A stretch of DNA of 64,000 nucleotides from Herbaspirillum huttiense (lineage in GTDB: Bacteria > Pseudomonadota > Gammaproteobacteria > Burkholderiales > Burkholderiaceae_D): contig NZ_CP037993.1 in NCBI RefSeq assembly GCF_004367745.1, positions 868,001 through 932,000 on the forward strand, in the 5' to 3' direction. Below the pieces are notes generated by a model. The model did not search any database. It was not told where the DNA came from and saw only the letters and a program-made list of their open reading frames with translations. The position numbers and the translations under genes are program-made. This document shows positions 15,437 through 24,028 of this stretch, one piece after another. Numbering within the stretch: position 1 is the first letter of the stretch; each line of letters starts with the position of its first letter.

Positions 15437-17404
15437 GCGGAAGGTGCTCACTGCGGCCGCCAGGCGCTCGGCCTGCTGCTGCAGCGATTGCGCGGCGGCT
15501 GCGGCCTGCTCCACCAGCGCCGCATTCTGCTGGGTGCTCTCATCCATTTGCGCGATGGCACGGTTGATCTGGTCGATCCCTTCGCTCTGCTCACGGCTGG
15601 CGGTGGTGATCTCGCTGATGACGGTGGAGACGCGCTGCACGCTGGCCACCACGTCGTTCATGGTGTTGCCGGCCTGGGAGACCAACTGGCCGCCACCGGC
15701 CACGGTCTGCACCGAGGCGTCGATCAGTTCCTTGATTTCCTTGGCGGCCGAGGCGCTGCGCTGGGCCAGCGTGCGCACTTCGGTGGCGACTACGGCGAAG
15801 CCGCGTCCCTGCTCACCGGCGCGGGCCGCTTCCACCGCCGCGTTCAATGCCAGGATGTTGGTCTGGAAGGCGATGCCGTCGATCACGCTGATGATGTCGA
15901 CGATGCGTTGCGAAGAGCTGTTGATGGCATCCATGGTCTGCACCACCTGACCCACGACGTCGCCGCCGTGGCTGGCGACTTCCGAAGCGGAACCGGCCAG
16001 TTCATCGGCTTGAATCGCGTTGGCGGCATTCTGCTTCACGGTCGAGGTCAGCTCTTCCATGGCCGAGGCGGTTTCTTCCAGGGCACCCGCTTGCTGCTCG
16101 GTACGCGAAGACAGATTGAGGTTGCCGGCGGCGATCTCGCTGGCGGCGGTGTTGATTTCCTCGGTCCCGGCGCGCACGCTGGAGACCACTTCCGACAGGC
16201 CCATGCTGATACCGTTGAAGGCGCCCATCAGGCGGCCGATCTCATCGCTGCTGTGCACGTGCAGGCGGGTGGTGAGGTCGCCACCGGCGATGCGGTCGGC
16301 GGCATTGCACACCGCATCCAGCGGACGGGTGATCATGCGGTTGATCATCACCGTCAGGATCGCGCCGAGCACCGCCAGGAACAGCAGGCCCAGGCCGATG
16401 TAGAGATTGCGCATGGAATTGACTTCGCGCGTGATCTCATCGACCGCCGCTTCACCGACGATGACCCAGTTCCACGGGGCATAGTGAGTGAAGACGGCGA
16501 TCTTCTGGCGGCCATCGCTGCCGGTGTAGCGCAGCTGGCCTTCCTTCTGCTGCACCAGGGTCTTGATGTAGGTGTTGCCGCCGGCATCCTTGGCCTCGAT
16601 CAGGTTGCCGCCTTCTTCCTTGCCTTCGCGCGGGGCACCGGCAATCATCACGCCCTGGTCCTTGCCTTCGCGGCCATTGAGCGCGTAGAAATTGCCGGTC
16701 TCGGCGATCTTGAGCGACTTGATCTGGTCCTTCAGCGCCTTGACGTCGGCCGAGATGTCGATGCCCACGTAGAGCGCGGCGATGATCTGGCCGGCGTCAT
16801 TCTTGAAGGGCACGTACTTGGTGATGTACTGCTTGCCGAACAGGGTGGCCACGCCGCTGTAGGTCTTGTCGGACTTCAGGGCGGCATAGCCGGGATGGGC
16901 GCGGTCAAGCAGGGTGCCGACGGCGCGTTCGCCATTTTCTTTCTTGACGGAAGTTGACACGCGCACGAAGTCGTCGCCGGTCTTGGCGAAGATGGTGGCG
17001 GTCACGCCGGTGTGGGCGGTGAAGCGGTCGGGGATGGAGAAATCCATGTTCAGTTCGCGGCCATCATTGGACAGCACCGGGGTGGCGCGGTCGCCGATCT
17101 GCACGGTGCGGCTTTCGTCCAGGGTGAGCTTGCCGAATTCCTTGTCGAACATGGTGGAGAAGCGGTCCACCTGGCTGTTCACCGAGCGGTCGAAGATGCC
17201 CACCATGTTGGCCACGCCGCGCGCGTCGTTGCCCATCTGTTCGATGGAGCGCGATTCCACCATGCGTGAAGCGGAGTAAGTGATCAGCATCAGGGCGATC
17301 ACGAAGACGATGCCCACCAGGGCTACCGTCATGGCAGTCAGTTTTGCACCGACCGAGCGATGGAACAGAGATGCGCCGCGCGCATCAGACATTGCATTAG
17401 CCAT
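15431..17404 (-). CDS. methyl-accepting chemotaxis protein with periplasmic Cache-type sensor
   Basis: This 657-residue inner-membrane chemoreceptor has a first transmembrane helix (about 24-44), a large periplasmic ligand-binding domain (about 60-300) of Cache type, judged from size and the FAKTGDDFVRVSTSVKKENG and AALYVGIDISADVKALK segments, a second helix (about 308-332), HAMP (about 333-385) and a signalling domain. The conserved tip reads DGIAFQTNILALNAAVEAAR. It ends SAVSTFRV without a CheR-binding pentapeptide. It relays ligand binding to CheW/CheA. The ligand cannot be read from the sequence. The ATG ending at 17404 is the likeliest start, though its ribosome binding site is poor; a second in-frame ATG ends at 17392. 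Confidence 0.92.
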   Translation of the reverse strand: MANAMSDARGASLFHRSVGAKLTAMTVALVGIVFVIALMLITYSASRMVESRSIEQMGNDARGVANMVGIFDRSVNSQVDRFSTMFDKEFGKLTLDESRTVQIGDRATPVLSNDGRELNMDFSIPDRFTAHTGVTATIFAKTGDDFVRVSTSVKKENGERAVGTLLDRAHPGYAALKSDKTYSGVATLFGKQYITKYVPFKNDAGQIIAALYVGIDISADVKALKDQIKSLKIAETGNFYALNGREGKDQGVMIAGAPREGKEEGGNLIEAKDAGGNTYIKTLVQQKEGQLRYTGSDGRQKIAVFTHYAPWNWVIVGEAAVDEITREVNSMRNLYIGLGLLFLAVLGAILTVMINRMITRPLDAVCNAADRIAGGDLTTRLHVHSSDEIGRLMGAFNGISMGLSEVVSSVRAGTEEINTAASEIAAGNLNLSSRTEQQAGALEETASAMEELTSTVKQNAANAIQADELAGSASEVASHGGDVVGQVVQTMDAINSSSQRIVDIISVIDGIAFQTNILALNAAVEAARAGEQGRGFAVVATEVRTLAQRSASAAKEIKELIDASVQTVAGGGQLVSQAGNTMNDVVASVQRVSTVISEITTASREQSEGIDQINRAIAQMDESTQQNAALVEQAAAAAQSLQQQAERLAAAVSTFRV

Positions 17405-17857
17405 GGCTGTTGTTGTTCTTGAAGTCAAAGGGTGTGGAAAAGCAAATACCGAACCAAAACCATCCGAGGACCGATGGCGATCGCTGACTATGCGCTCATC
17501 TCGCCATCGTTTGCCCTCCTTCTTTCCGTCTTCCGGAAGGTCCTGCAACACAGTGCCTGCGTACCGATGACAGCTTGGCCGGAGGAGCGGCATGCTGCAT
17601 CGGATTGCCGAAACGGCAATGCAACGCGGTCACTCACGTCAGGGGCCTTCCTTGCAGGGAGGCCCAACGTTCATGCTGAAATCACGGTACTTGCGGGGAA
17701 GCCAGTCAGTATATCGTCAGCATTTTGCGCTGCATCAAAATACTTCGAATGTTTGCGCCCACATGTAACTGTGCTGTTGTTTTTCCGGCGAGAAAGTGCC
17801 TTTTTTGCATGGAACTTTCGATTGTTCTTGCCTGCTTGTATTTACTTCTCTCCAAGT
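17405..17857. other. gene-free stretch between chemoreceptor and PAS-GGDEF-EAL genes
   Basis: About 450 bp, moderately AT-rich near 17700-17860. Both flanking genes are on the minus strand. It should hold the chemoreceptor promoter, but I could not find a convincing sigma-70 or flagellar sigma-28 site, and no clear terminator for the upstream gene. A weak inverted repeat GAAAGT/ACTTTC lies near 17793-17820. No gene is supported. Confidence 0.3.
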
Positions 17858-20800
17858 TCAGCCGCGCGGTCCTGTCGCCCCCGGTGGAGCGGCATTCTCG
17901 CCACGGTAATCCCGCACCCAGCTTTCGAGCTGATCGGCCGACATCGGCCGCGAAAAATAATAGCCCTGCGCCACGTCACAGCCCTGGCTGATCAGCAGCC
18001 GGTATTGGTCGGCATCTTCCACACCTTCGGCCACCACGGTCAATTTGAGGCTTTCGCCGATGCGGATGACCGCGTTGGTGAGGGCACTCACCGCTTCGTC
18101 CTTGGCCATGTCGCGCACGAAGCTCTGGTCCAGCTTGAGTTCGGAAACCGGCAGCTTGCGCAGGTAGCCGAGGCTGGAATAACCGGTGCCGAAGTCATCC
18201 ATGGCCAGCGGAATGCCCAGCGCATGCACGGCGGCGATGGTCTGGTTGGTGCTGGGGTTGGTATCCATCAGCACGGTCTCGGTGATTTCCAGCGTGAGGT
18301 CGGTCGGTGCCAGGCTGTAGCGGCGCAGCAGGCCGGTGAGAAATTGCGGCAGGTCGAGATCGTGGAAATTGGTGGCCGACAGGTTCACCGAGACCGACGG
18401 CACCTGGATCCCGCGCCGCCGCCAGTCAGCCAGCTGGAAGCAGGCCTCTTCCAGCGCCCACTTGCCCAGCTCGCCGATCAGGCCGCATTCCTCGGCAATC
18501 GGGATGAAGCGGCCCGGCGAGATCTGCCCCAGTTGCGGATCGTACCAGCGGGCCAGCGCTTCCACGCCGTGCAGGCTGAGGTCGTGCAGGTTGATCTGCG
18601 GCTGGAAGTGCAGTTCGAAGCTGCCGCCGCGCAAGGCATCACGCAGCGCGCCTTCCAGCACCAGGCGTTCCTGGGCGAGGCTGTTCATCTCCTCGCTGAA
18701 GAAGCTGAAACGTCCCCGGTTCACGGCCTTGGCCTGGTACATGGCGATGTCGGCGCGATGCAGCAGGGTCTCGATGTCGTGGCCGTTGTCGGGGAAGATC
18801 GCCACCCCGATGCTGGCCGAGGGATTGAGCGGCGTGCCGTTGATGTGGCAGGGCATGGCCAGCCGTTCCTGGATGCGCTTGACCACTTCGGTCAGGTGGT
18901 CGGTGTCGTATTGGGTCAGCACCACCACGAACTCGTCGCCGGAAAGACGGCCGACGATGTCCGAGCGGCGCGCCTGTGATTGCAGCCGCGTGGCCACCGT
19001 GCGCAGCAGCTCATCGCCGGCCTGGTGGCCCAGCGAATCGTTGACCTGCTTGAAGCGATCAAGGTCGATGAACATCACCGCCACCATACTGCGGTTGCGC
19101 TCGGCTGCCGCGATCGCCTGCCCGGCCTGTACCAGCAGCAGGCTGCGGTTGGGCAGCCCGGTCAGCGAATCATAGAAAGCCAGCTGGTGGATGCGCGCCC
19201 GCGAGGCTTCGCGTTCGATGGCCAGCGCGCACAGGTGCAGGCCGGCATCCACCAGCAGGTGGTGGAAGGCGCTCGGCGCGCGCGGCTGGCGATAGTAGAA
19301 ACCGAAAGTGCCGATGACCTTGCCATCGGCCGACTTGATCGGGGTCGACCAGCAGGCCTGCAGGCCGTGGCTCAAGGCGATTTCCTTGTAGTCGGCCCAA
19401 TGCGGATCGGTGGCGATCTCTTCCGAGACCACGCTCTCGCCGGTATAGGCGGCGCTGCCGCAGGAGCCCACCAGCGGACCGATCTGGATGCCCTCGATGG
19501 CGCGTGTGTAGGCTTCCGGCAGGCTGGGCGCGGCCAGGGTATGCAGGCGGCCCTGTTCATCCACGCGCAGCACCGAGGCGATCACCTCGGGGGCGACGCG
19601 TTCCACTTCTTCGCACAGCAGGTTCATCTGCTCGGCCAGCGAGGAATCGCGGGCCATGGCGTTGAGCACGCGATACTGCAGGACTTCATGGACCTTGGTA
19701 TTGGTGATGTCGGTCATCACGCAGACCGCATTGATGAGCTTGCCCTGCACGTCGAGGATGGGATTGACCACCGCCGAAATCCAGACCGGCTGCTCGTGCA
19801 GGTCGTGGATCAGTTCCTCGGTGTGGAAGCTGTGTCCCTGCAGCAGCTCGCCATGGCAGCGCTCGATCGACTTGACGAACGTCGGATGACTGGCAAACAG
19901 CTCGCGTGGCAGCTTGCCGATGGTCTGCTGGCTCTGGAAGCCCAGCATGCGGGTGAACCCGGTGTTGTGGAAGACGATGCGGTTCTGCTCGTCGGTGATG
20001 AGCACGGCATTGTCGGTTTCGTTGATGCCCAGCGAGAGCAGGTGCAGGTGTTCACGGTCGCTCTTTTCGCGGGTGACGCGGTAGGTGACGTCGTTGCCGA
20101 TGCAGATCACGCGCTCGGCCCGGCCTTGCGGATCGAGCAGGGGCGAGTAGGTGGCTTCCCACCAGATCGTGCGGCCACTGCGCGTGCGGCGCGGGAAACG
20201 GCCGGAGAAGAAGCGGCCACTGCAGACATCGCGCCAGAAGATCGCGTATTCCTCGCTGTCGGCATAGCCGGGCGGATACAGCACGCTGTGCGGCTGGCCG
20301 ATCAGGTCGTCGGCCAGGTATTCCATGGTTTTGAGGTAGTTGCGGTTGGCCGCCAGGATCACGCCCTGGGGCGAGAGTTCGACCACGCCCAGCGAGCGGT
20401 TCAGGGCGCTGAGCACATTGTTGCCGTGATGCGAATCGTCGATGTGCGAACTGATGTCGGCCGCCACCGAGATCACCTTGCGCAGCTGGCCGCTGCCATC
20501 CAGGATCGGGCTGCACAGGGCTTCCAGCCAGACGATGGTGCCGTCGATTCTGCGCCGCTGCAGCGTACCGGCGATCACCTCGCCCTGGCGCAGGTGTTGC
20601 CAGAAGCGCTGGTAATCCTCGGTCTCGACAGAGAGCGGGTCACACAGCATGCGGTGATGCTGGCCCACCACTTCATGCCGCTGGTAGCCCAGCATGCCGA
20701 GGAATTTGTCATTGGCATCGAGGATGCTGCCATCGGCAGCGAATTCGAGAATGGCCATGGAACGCCAGAGCGCGCCCAGCAGCGCCTCGCGTTCCTCCTC

Positions 20801-20875
20801 GCGCAGGCGCTGGTGATCCCCCTGCGGCTGCGACGGATGATCGAACTGGCCCACGAATGACTCCTGGCTCCCCAT
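17858..20875 (-). CDS. multi-PAS/GAF sensor c-di-GMP phosphodiesterase (degenerate GGDEF plus EAL)
   Basis: This encodes 1005 residues with no transmembrane helix, so it is cytoplasmic. Three PAS domains (about 30-145, 155-275 and 285-405), the first with GQHHRMLCDP typical of chemoreceptor/DosP PAS, are followed by a GAF domain (about 415-575), a GGDEF domain (about 590-745) and an EAL domain (about 760-995). The cyclase signature reads SGDEF (RLSGDEFVVVL), so cyclase activity is doubtful, while the phosphodiesterase motifs are intact: GVEALARW, DDFGTGYSSL and VAEGVEDADQ. It should mainly degrade c-di-GMP in response to internal signals. The layout recalls DosP, but heme binding is not shown. 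An alternative GTG start ending at 20854 has an excellent AGGAG site. Confidence 0.9.
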   Translation of the reverse strand: MGSQESFVGQFDHPSQPQGDHQRLREEEREALLGALWRSMAILEFAADGSILDANDKFLGMLGYQRHEVVGQHHRMLCDPLSVETEDYQRFWQHLRQGEVIAGTLQRRRIDGTIVWLEALCSPILDGSGQLRKVISVAADISSHIDDSHHGNNVLSALNRSLGVVELSPQGVILAANRNYLKTMEYLADDLIGQPHSVLYPPGYADSEEYAIFWRDVCSGRFFSGRFPRRTRSGRTIWWEATYSPLLDPQGRAERVICIGNDVTYRVTREKSDREHLHLLSLGINETDNAVLITDEQNRIVFHNTGFTRMLGFQSQQTIGKLPRELFASHPTFVKSIERCHGELLQGHSFHTEELIHDLHEQPVWISAVVNPILDVQGKLINAVCVMTDITNTKVHEVLQYRVLNAMARDSSLAEQMNLLCEEVERVAPEVIASVLRVDEQGRLHTLAAPSLPEAYTRAIEGIQIGPLVGSCGSAAYTGESVVSEEIATDPHWADYKEIALSHGLQACWSTPIKSADGKVIGTFGFYYRQPRAPSAFHHLLVDAGLHLCALAIEREASRARIHQLAFYDSLTGLPNRSLLLVQAGQAIAAAERNRSMVAVMFIDLDRFKQVNDSLGHQAGDELLRTVATRLQSQARRSDIVGRLSGDEFVVVLTQYDTDHLTEVVKRIQERLAMPCHINGTPLNPSASIGVAIFPDNGHDIETLLHRADIAMYQAKAVNRGRFSFFSEEMNSLAQERLVLEGALRDALRGGSFELHFQPQINLHDLSLHGVEALARWYDPQLGQISPGRFIPIAEECGLIGELGKWALEEACFQLADWRRRGIQVPSVSVNLSATNFHDLDLPQFLTGLLRRYSLAPTDLTLEITETVLMDTNPSTNQTIAAVHALGIPLAMDDFGTGYSSLGYLRKLPVSELKLDQSFVRDMAKDEAVSALTNAVIRIGESLKLTVVAEGVEDADQYRLLISQGCDVAQGYYFSRPMSADQLESWVRDYRGENAAPPGATGPRG

Positions 20876-21365
20876 ACAGCGCCCCCTCTGGCCGGTATTG
20901 ACGCCCGTGCGTCTTGCCTCATGCAGTGCGGAGTTGCGATTGCCCGGGTTCCCCGTTGTCCCCCGGTGGCTTCCATTTGCCCGTCCGTCAGCGCCGTCCC
21001 GTCTGCCTCACCGCCAGCGACCGCGCCGCGGAAAGGCGCGGAACATGCTTGATCATGCATATTCGGCACATCAAAACTGAACGAATCTAACTTTGATCAT
21101 ATGCCAAATCCTTCCGGTTGTGCATGCGGGCGGCGGCCTTGGCGGGCCGCCACACAACGCTCTGCGAGCTTGTGTGAGGATCTTCTTGCGGCAAGTTTCC
21201 TCAAGGATTTTATCGGCCGGTATCCGGGCTTCTTGAGTTGCGGCGGGGTGAGTGTTGTATGATGCCTGCGCAGGTGCGCGAGATCGCTTTGCCTGTGCGA
21301 TAGGTCCCGGCGGAGTTGCTGACGGGAAATATCCGGCCGCGCGGCGATGGGGAGCCCCGGCCTTG
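20876..21365. other. divergent promoter region with paired TTGATCAT sites
   Basis: About 490 bp between the divergent phosphodiesterase and dedA genes. The octamer TTGATCAT occurs at 21049-21056 and 21093-21100, 44 bp apart (about four helical turns), in an AT-rich patch. Each has a palindromic TGATCA core and could be a regulator site. No gene is supported here. Confidence 0.4.
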
Positions 21366-22052
21366 ATGAATCACCAAAGATTGGGCTTTATGGATTATCT
21401 GCAGTGGCTGGACGTGCTGGTGCACGTGGACAAATATCTGGGCGTCCTGATCGAGCAGTACGGCCCGTTCATTTATGCGGTGTTGTTCCTGATTGTCTTC
21501 TGTGAAACCGGGCTGGTGGTCCTGCCCTTCCTGCCGGGGGATTCGCTGCTGTTCATCGCCGGTACCTTCTGTGCGCTGGGGGCCATGGACATCTGGCTGC
21601 TGATGGGCCTGCTGATCGCCGCCGCGGTGGCCGGCAACACGCTCAATTACTGGATCGGCGGCTGGGTCGGGCAACGCGTCTATACCCACAACTACCGCTG
21701 GCTCAACCCCGACGCCCTGCGCAAGACCCACAGCTTCTACGAGAAACACGGTGGCAAGACCATCGTGATCGCCCGTTTCACCCCCATCGTCCGTACCTTT
21801 GCGCCCTTCATCGCCGGCGTCTCGGCCATGAGCTTTGCGCGCTTCCAGCTGTTCAACGTGCTGGGTGCCTTCCTGTGGGTGGTCAGCCTGGTGGTGCTGG
21901 GCTACCTGTTCGGCAATATTCCGGTGGTGCGGGAGAACCTCAATACGCTGGTGCTCATCGGCATCGTCGGTGCCATCGTTCCCATCGTGCTGGGGGCGCT
22001 GTGGCAGCTGTGGCGCAAATTGCGCGGCAAGCGCAAGGTCAGCAACGCCTGA
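21366..22052 (+). CDS. dedA: DedA-family inner-membrane protein
   Basis: This encodes 228 residues with about five hydrophobic segments. The family signatures are present: ETGLVVLPFLPGDSLLF (about residues 45-60) and the FTPIVRTFAPFIAGVSAM segment with its conserved Arg and Pro. DedA proteins are needed for envelope and membrane potential maintenance, and recent work links the family to recycling of undecaprenyl phosphate across the membrane. The ATG at 21366 has GGGGAG about 11 bp upstream; an alternative in-frame ATG is at 21390. It is transcribed alone and ends at a shared terminator facing amiC. Confidence 0.9.
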   Translation: MNHQRLGFMDYLQWLDVLVHVDKYLGVLIEQYGPFIYAVLFLIVFCETGLVVLPFLPGDSLLFIAGTFCALGAMDIWLLMGLLIAAAVAGNTLNYWIGGWVGQRVYTHNYRWLNPDALRKTHSFYEKHGGKTIVIARFTPIVRTFAPFIAGVSAMSFARFQLFNVLGAFLWVVSLVVLGYLFGNIPVVRENLNTLVLIGIVGAIVPIVLGALWQLWRKLRGKRKVSNA

Positions 22053-22088
22053 GCGCAACGTCCCCGGTGCGCCGACGTCGCACCCGAC

Positions 22089-22125
22089 AAAAAACCCGGT
22101 CTGCCAGAGCAGGACCGGGTTTTTT
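22089..22125. terminator. bidirectional terminator between dedA and amiC
   Basis: The stem AACCCGGTC/GACCGGGTT is flanked by an A run on the left and a T run on the right. It serves both converging genes. Confidence 0.9.
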
Positions 22126-22150
22126 GTTGTCTGCCGCCTGAAGCGCTACT

Positions 22151-23512
22151 TCAGGTCAGCCGGTTCTTGGCCAGCGGCGGGTTCTTGGCGAAGTAGTTGC
22201 GGATGCCGGTCAGGATGGCATCGGCCATCTGCTCCTGATAGCGCTCGTCGGTGAGCTTGGCTTCTTCTTCCGGGTTGGAGATGAAGGCGGTCTCGATCAG
22301 GATGCTGGGGATGTCCGGAGCCTTCAGCACGGCAAAGCCGGCCTGTTCCACTGCCCCCTTGTGCAGCTTGTTGATGCCGCCGATTTCCTTCAGCACCGCA
22401 TTGCCCACGCGCAGGCTGTCGTTGATCTGCGCCGTGGTCGATAGGTCCAGCAGGACGCTGGCCAGCTGGCGGTCATGGGTCTTGATGTTGACGCCGCCGA
22501 TCAGGTCGGCCGAGTTTTCCTTGTTGGCCAGCCAGCGGGCGGCGGTGGAGCTGGCCCCCTTTTCCGACAGGGCGAACACCGAGGAGCCGCGCGCCGTCGG
22601 CTGCACGAAGGCATCCGCATGGATCGACACGAACAGGTCGGCCTGCACCTTGCGCGCCTTGACCACGCGCTGGCCCAGGGGCACGAAGAAATCGGCGTCG
22701 CGGGTCAGCATGACGCGCATGTTGGGGTATTGCTCGATCTTGCGTTTGAGGCGCTTGGCGATGGACAGCACCACGTCCTTCTCGCGGTTGCCGCGCGCGC
22801 CGGTAGCACCGGGGTCTTCGCCACCGTGGCCGGGGTCCAGCGCGATGGTGATCATGCGGGTCAGCTGCATGCGCGGCTCGTCCGGCACCACCTTGGGGTT
22901 GCGCTCGGTCTTGTCTTCCGGCTGCGGCTTGATCTCGGCCAGCGGGGCCGGATCGGGTTTGGGCGGTGCGGCCGGGGCCTGCGCCAGCGGCGGGGTGGCC
23001 GGGCTTTCCTTGTTCCACTCGCCCTTCTGGATGAGGGCGGCGATCGGATCGGGCGGCGCGGCCGGGTACAGGTCGATGACGAAGCGGTATTTGTATTCGC
23101 CCACCGGGGCCAGGGTGAAGACCTGCGGCTTGATCTCGTCCTTCAGGTCGAACACCAGGCGCACCACGCTGGGCCGGTTCTGGCCCACGCGCACCTGCTT
23201 GATGTAGGGGTCGTTGGGCTGGATCTTGGCGACCAGGTCCTTCAGGGTGCTGTTGAGGTCGATGCCCTCGATGTCCACCACCAGGCGCTCCGGGTTCTTG
23301 ACCACGAAGTGAGTGACCTTGAGGTCGCTGTCGTTTTCCAGCGTGACGCGGGTGTAGTCCTCGGACGGCCAGACACGCACGGCCAGGATCTGCGAAGCCA
23401 GAGCGGGCAGGGGAGTGACGACGGAGACGAACAGGGCGCCGCCGGCTTTGAGGATGGTGCGGCGGGTTTTGGACTTCACAGGTTGGGAGCGAATTTCAGT
23501 CGAGCGAGGCAT
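22151..23512 (-). CDS. amiC: N-acetylmuramoyl-L-alanine amidase (AmiC type)
   Basis: This 453-residue periplasmic enzyme cleaves the amide between MurNAc and the stem peptide to split septal peptidoglycan during division. The N-terminus has a twin-arginine-like signal (KSKTRRTILKAGG), as in E. coli AmiC, so export by Tat is likely. An AMIN targeting domain (about 45-150) is followed by a Pro-rich linker and an Amidase_3 domain (about 215-440). The zinc and catalytic positions are in LDPGHGGEDPG, GNREKDVVLSIAKRL, SIHADAF and LIETAFISNPEEE. The ATG ending at 23512 has AAGGG upstream and overlaps tsaE by 37 bp. A GTG at 23479, overlapping the tsaE stop, is an alternative start that keeps the RR motif. 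Confidence 0.93.
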   Translation of the reverse strand: MPRSTEIRSQPVKSKTRRTILKAGGALFVSVVTPLPALASQILAVRVWPSEDYTRVTLENDSDLKVTHFVVKNPERLVVDIEGIDLNSTLKDLVAKIQPNDPYIKQVRVGQNRPSVVRLVFDLKDEIKPQVFTLAPVGEYKYRFVIDLYPAAPPDPIAALIQKGEWNKESPATPPLAQAPAAPPKPDPAPLAEIKPQPEDKTERNPKVVPDEPRMQLTRMITIALDPGHGGEDPGATGARGNREKDVVLSIAKRLKRKIEQYPNMRVMLTRDADFFVPLGQRVVKARKVQADLFVSIHADAFVQPTARGSSVFALSEKGASSTAARWLANKENSADLIGGVNIKTHDRQLASVLLDLSTTAQINDSLRVGNAVLKEIGGINKLHKGAVEQAGFAVLKAPDIPSILIETAFISNPEEEAKLTDERYQEQMADAILTGIRNYFAKNPPLAKNRLT

Positions 23513-23982
23513 TGATGACCCTTGTCGGACAACGCACGCAATTCTACATCACGACCGTCCCCTGCAAGCGACAGGTTGACGTGTATGTCCGGTGGCGGCA
23601 ACACCGGATCGCCCTTTTCAGGCCATTCGACGATACAGACGGAGTTTTCGTTGAAATGTTCACGAAAACCGGCATCGAGAAATTCTTCCGGGCTGGCCAT
23701 GCGGTACAGATCGAAGTGGATGACTGTTACCATGCGGCCTGCGAAGGAAACTTCATAAGGCTCCGCCAGCGTGTAGGTCGGGCTCTTGACCCGCCCCTGG
23801 TAGCCCGCCGCGTGCAGCAGGGCGCGCGTGAGCGCGGTCTTGCCGGCCCCGAGGTCGCCGTGCAGGTAGATCGCCAGGCCCGGCGCCAGCACCTGGGCCA
23901 GGTCGGCCCCGAGGCGGGCGGTGGCGGCTTCGTCGGGCAGGTGGAGGTGGAGTCGCTGCATGCTCATGCTGTTCTGGGTCAT
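23476..23982 (-). CDS. tsaE: tRNA threonylcarbamoyladenosine biosynthesis ATPase TsaE
   Basis: This encodes 168 residues, the usual family size. It has the Walker A GDLGAGKTALTRAL and the conserved VKSPTYTLAEPY and IHFDLYRMASPEEF. TsaE is the ATPase that works with TsaB and TsaD (tsaD is at 38.5-39.6 kb in this window) to put the t6A modification on A37 of ANN-reading tRNAs. Its 3' end overlaps the amiC start; the tsaE-amiC order is common in proteobacteria. The start may be the ATG ending at 23982 or the one at 23967; neither has a strong ribosome binding site. It is divergent from queG, 46 bp away. Confidence 0.95.
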   Translation of the reverse strand: MTQNSMSMQRLHLHLPDEAATARLGADLAQVLAPGLAIYLHGDLGAGKTALTRALLHAAGYQGRVKSPTYTLAEPYEVSFAGRMVTVIHFDLYRMASPEEFLDAGFREHFNENSVCIVEWPEKGDPVLPPPDIHVNLSLAGDGRDVELRALSDKGHQCLARLKFAPNL

Positions 23983-24028
23983 CCGGGATGGTTCGTTACA
24001 AGGTTCTAGTCTGAAGGTTCAAGCGCTC

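Noticed and set aside
18980..20860. 626-codon open frame on the plus strand
   Set aside because: Antisense to the PAS/GAF/GGDEF/EAL gene, whose domains are unmistakable. The composition is that of a shadow frame.
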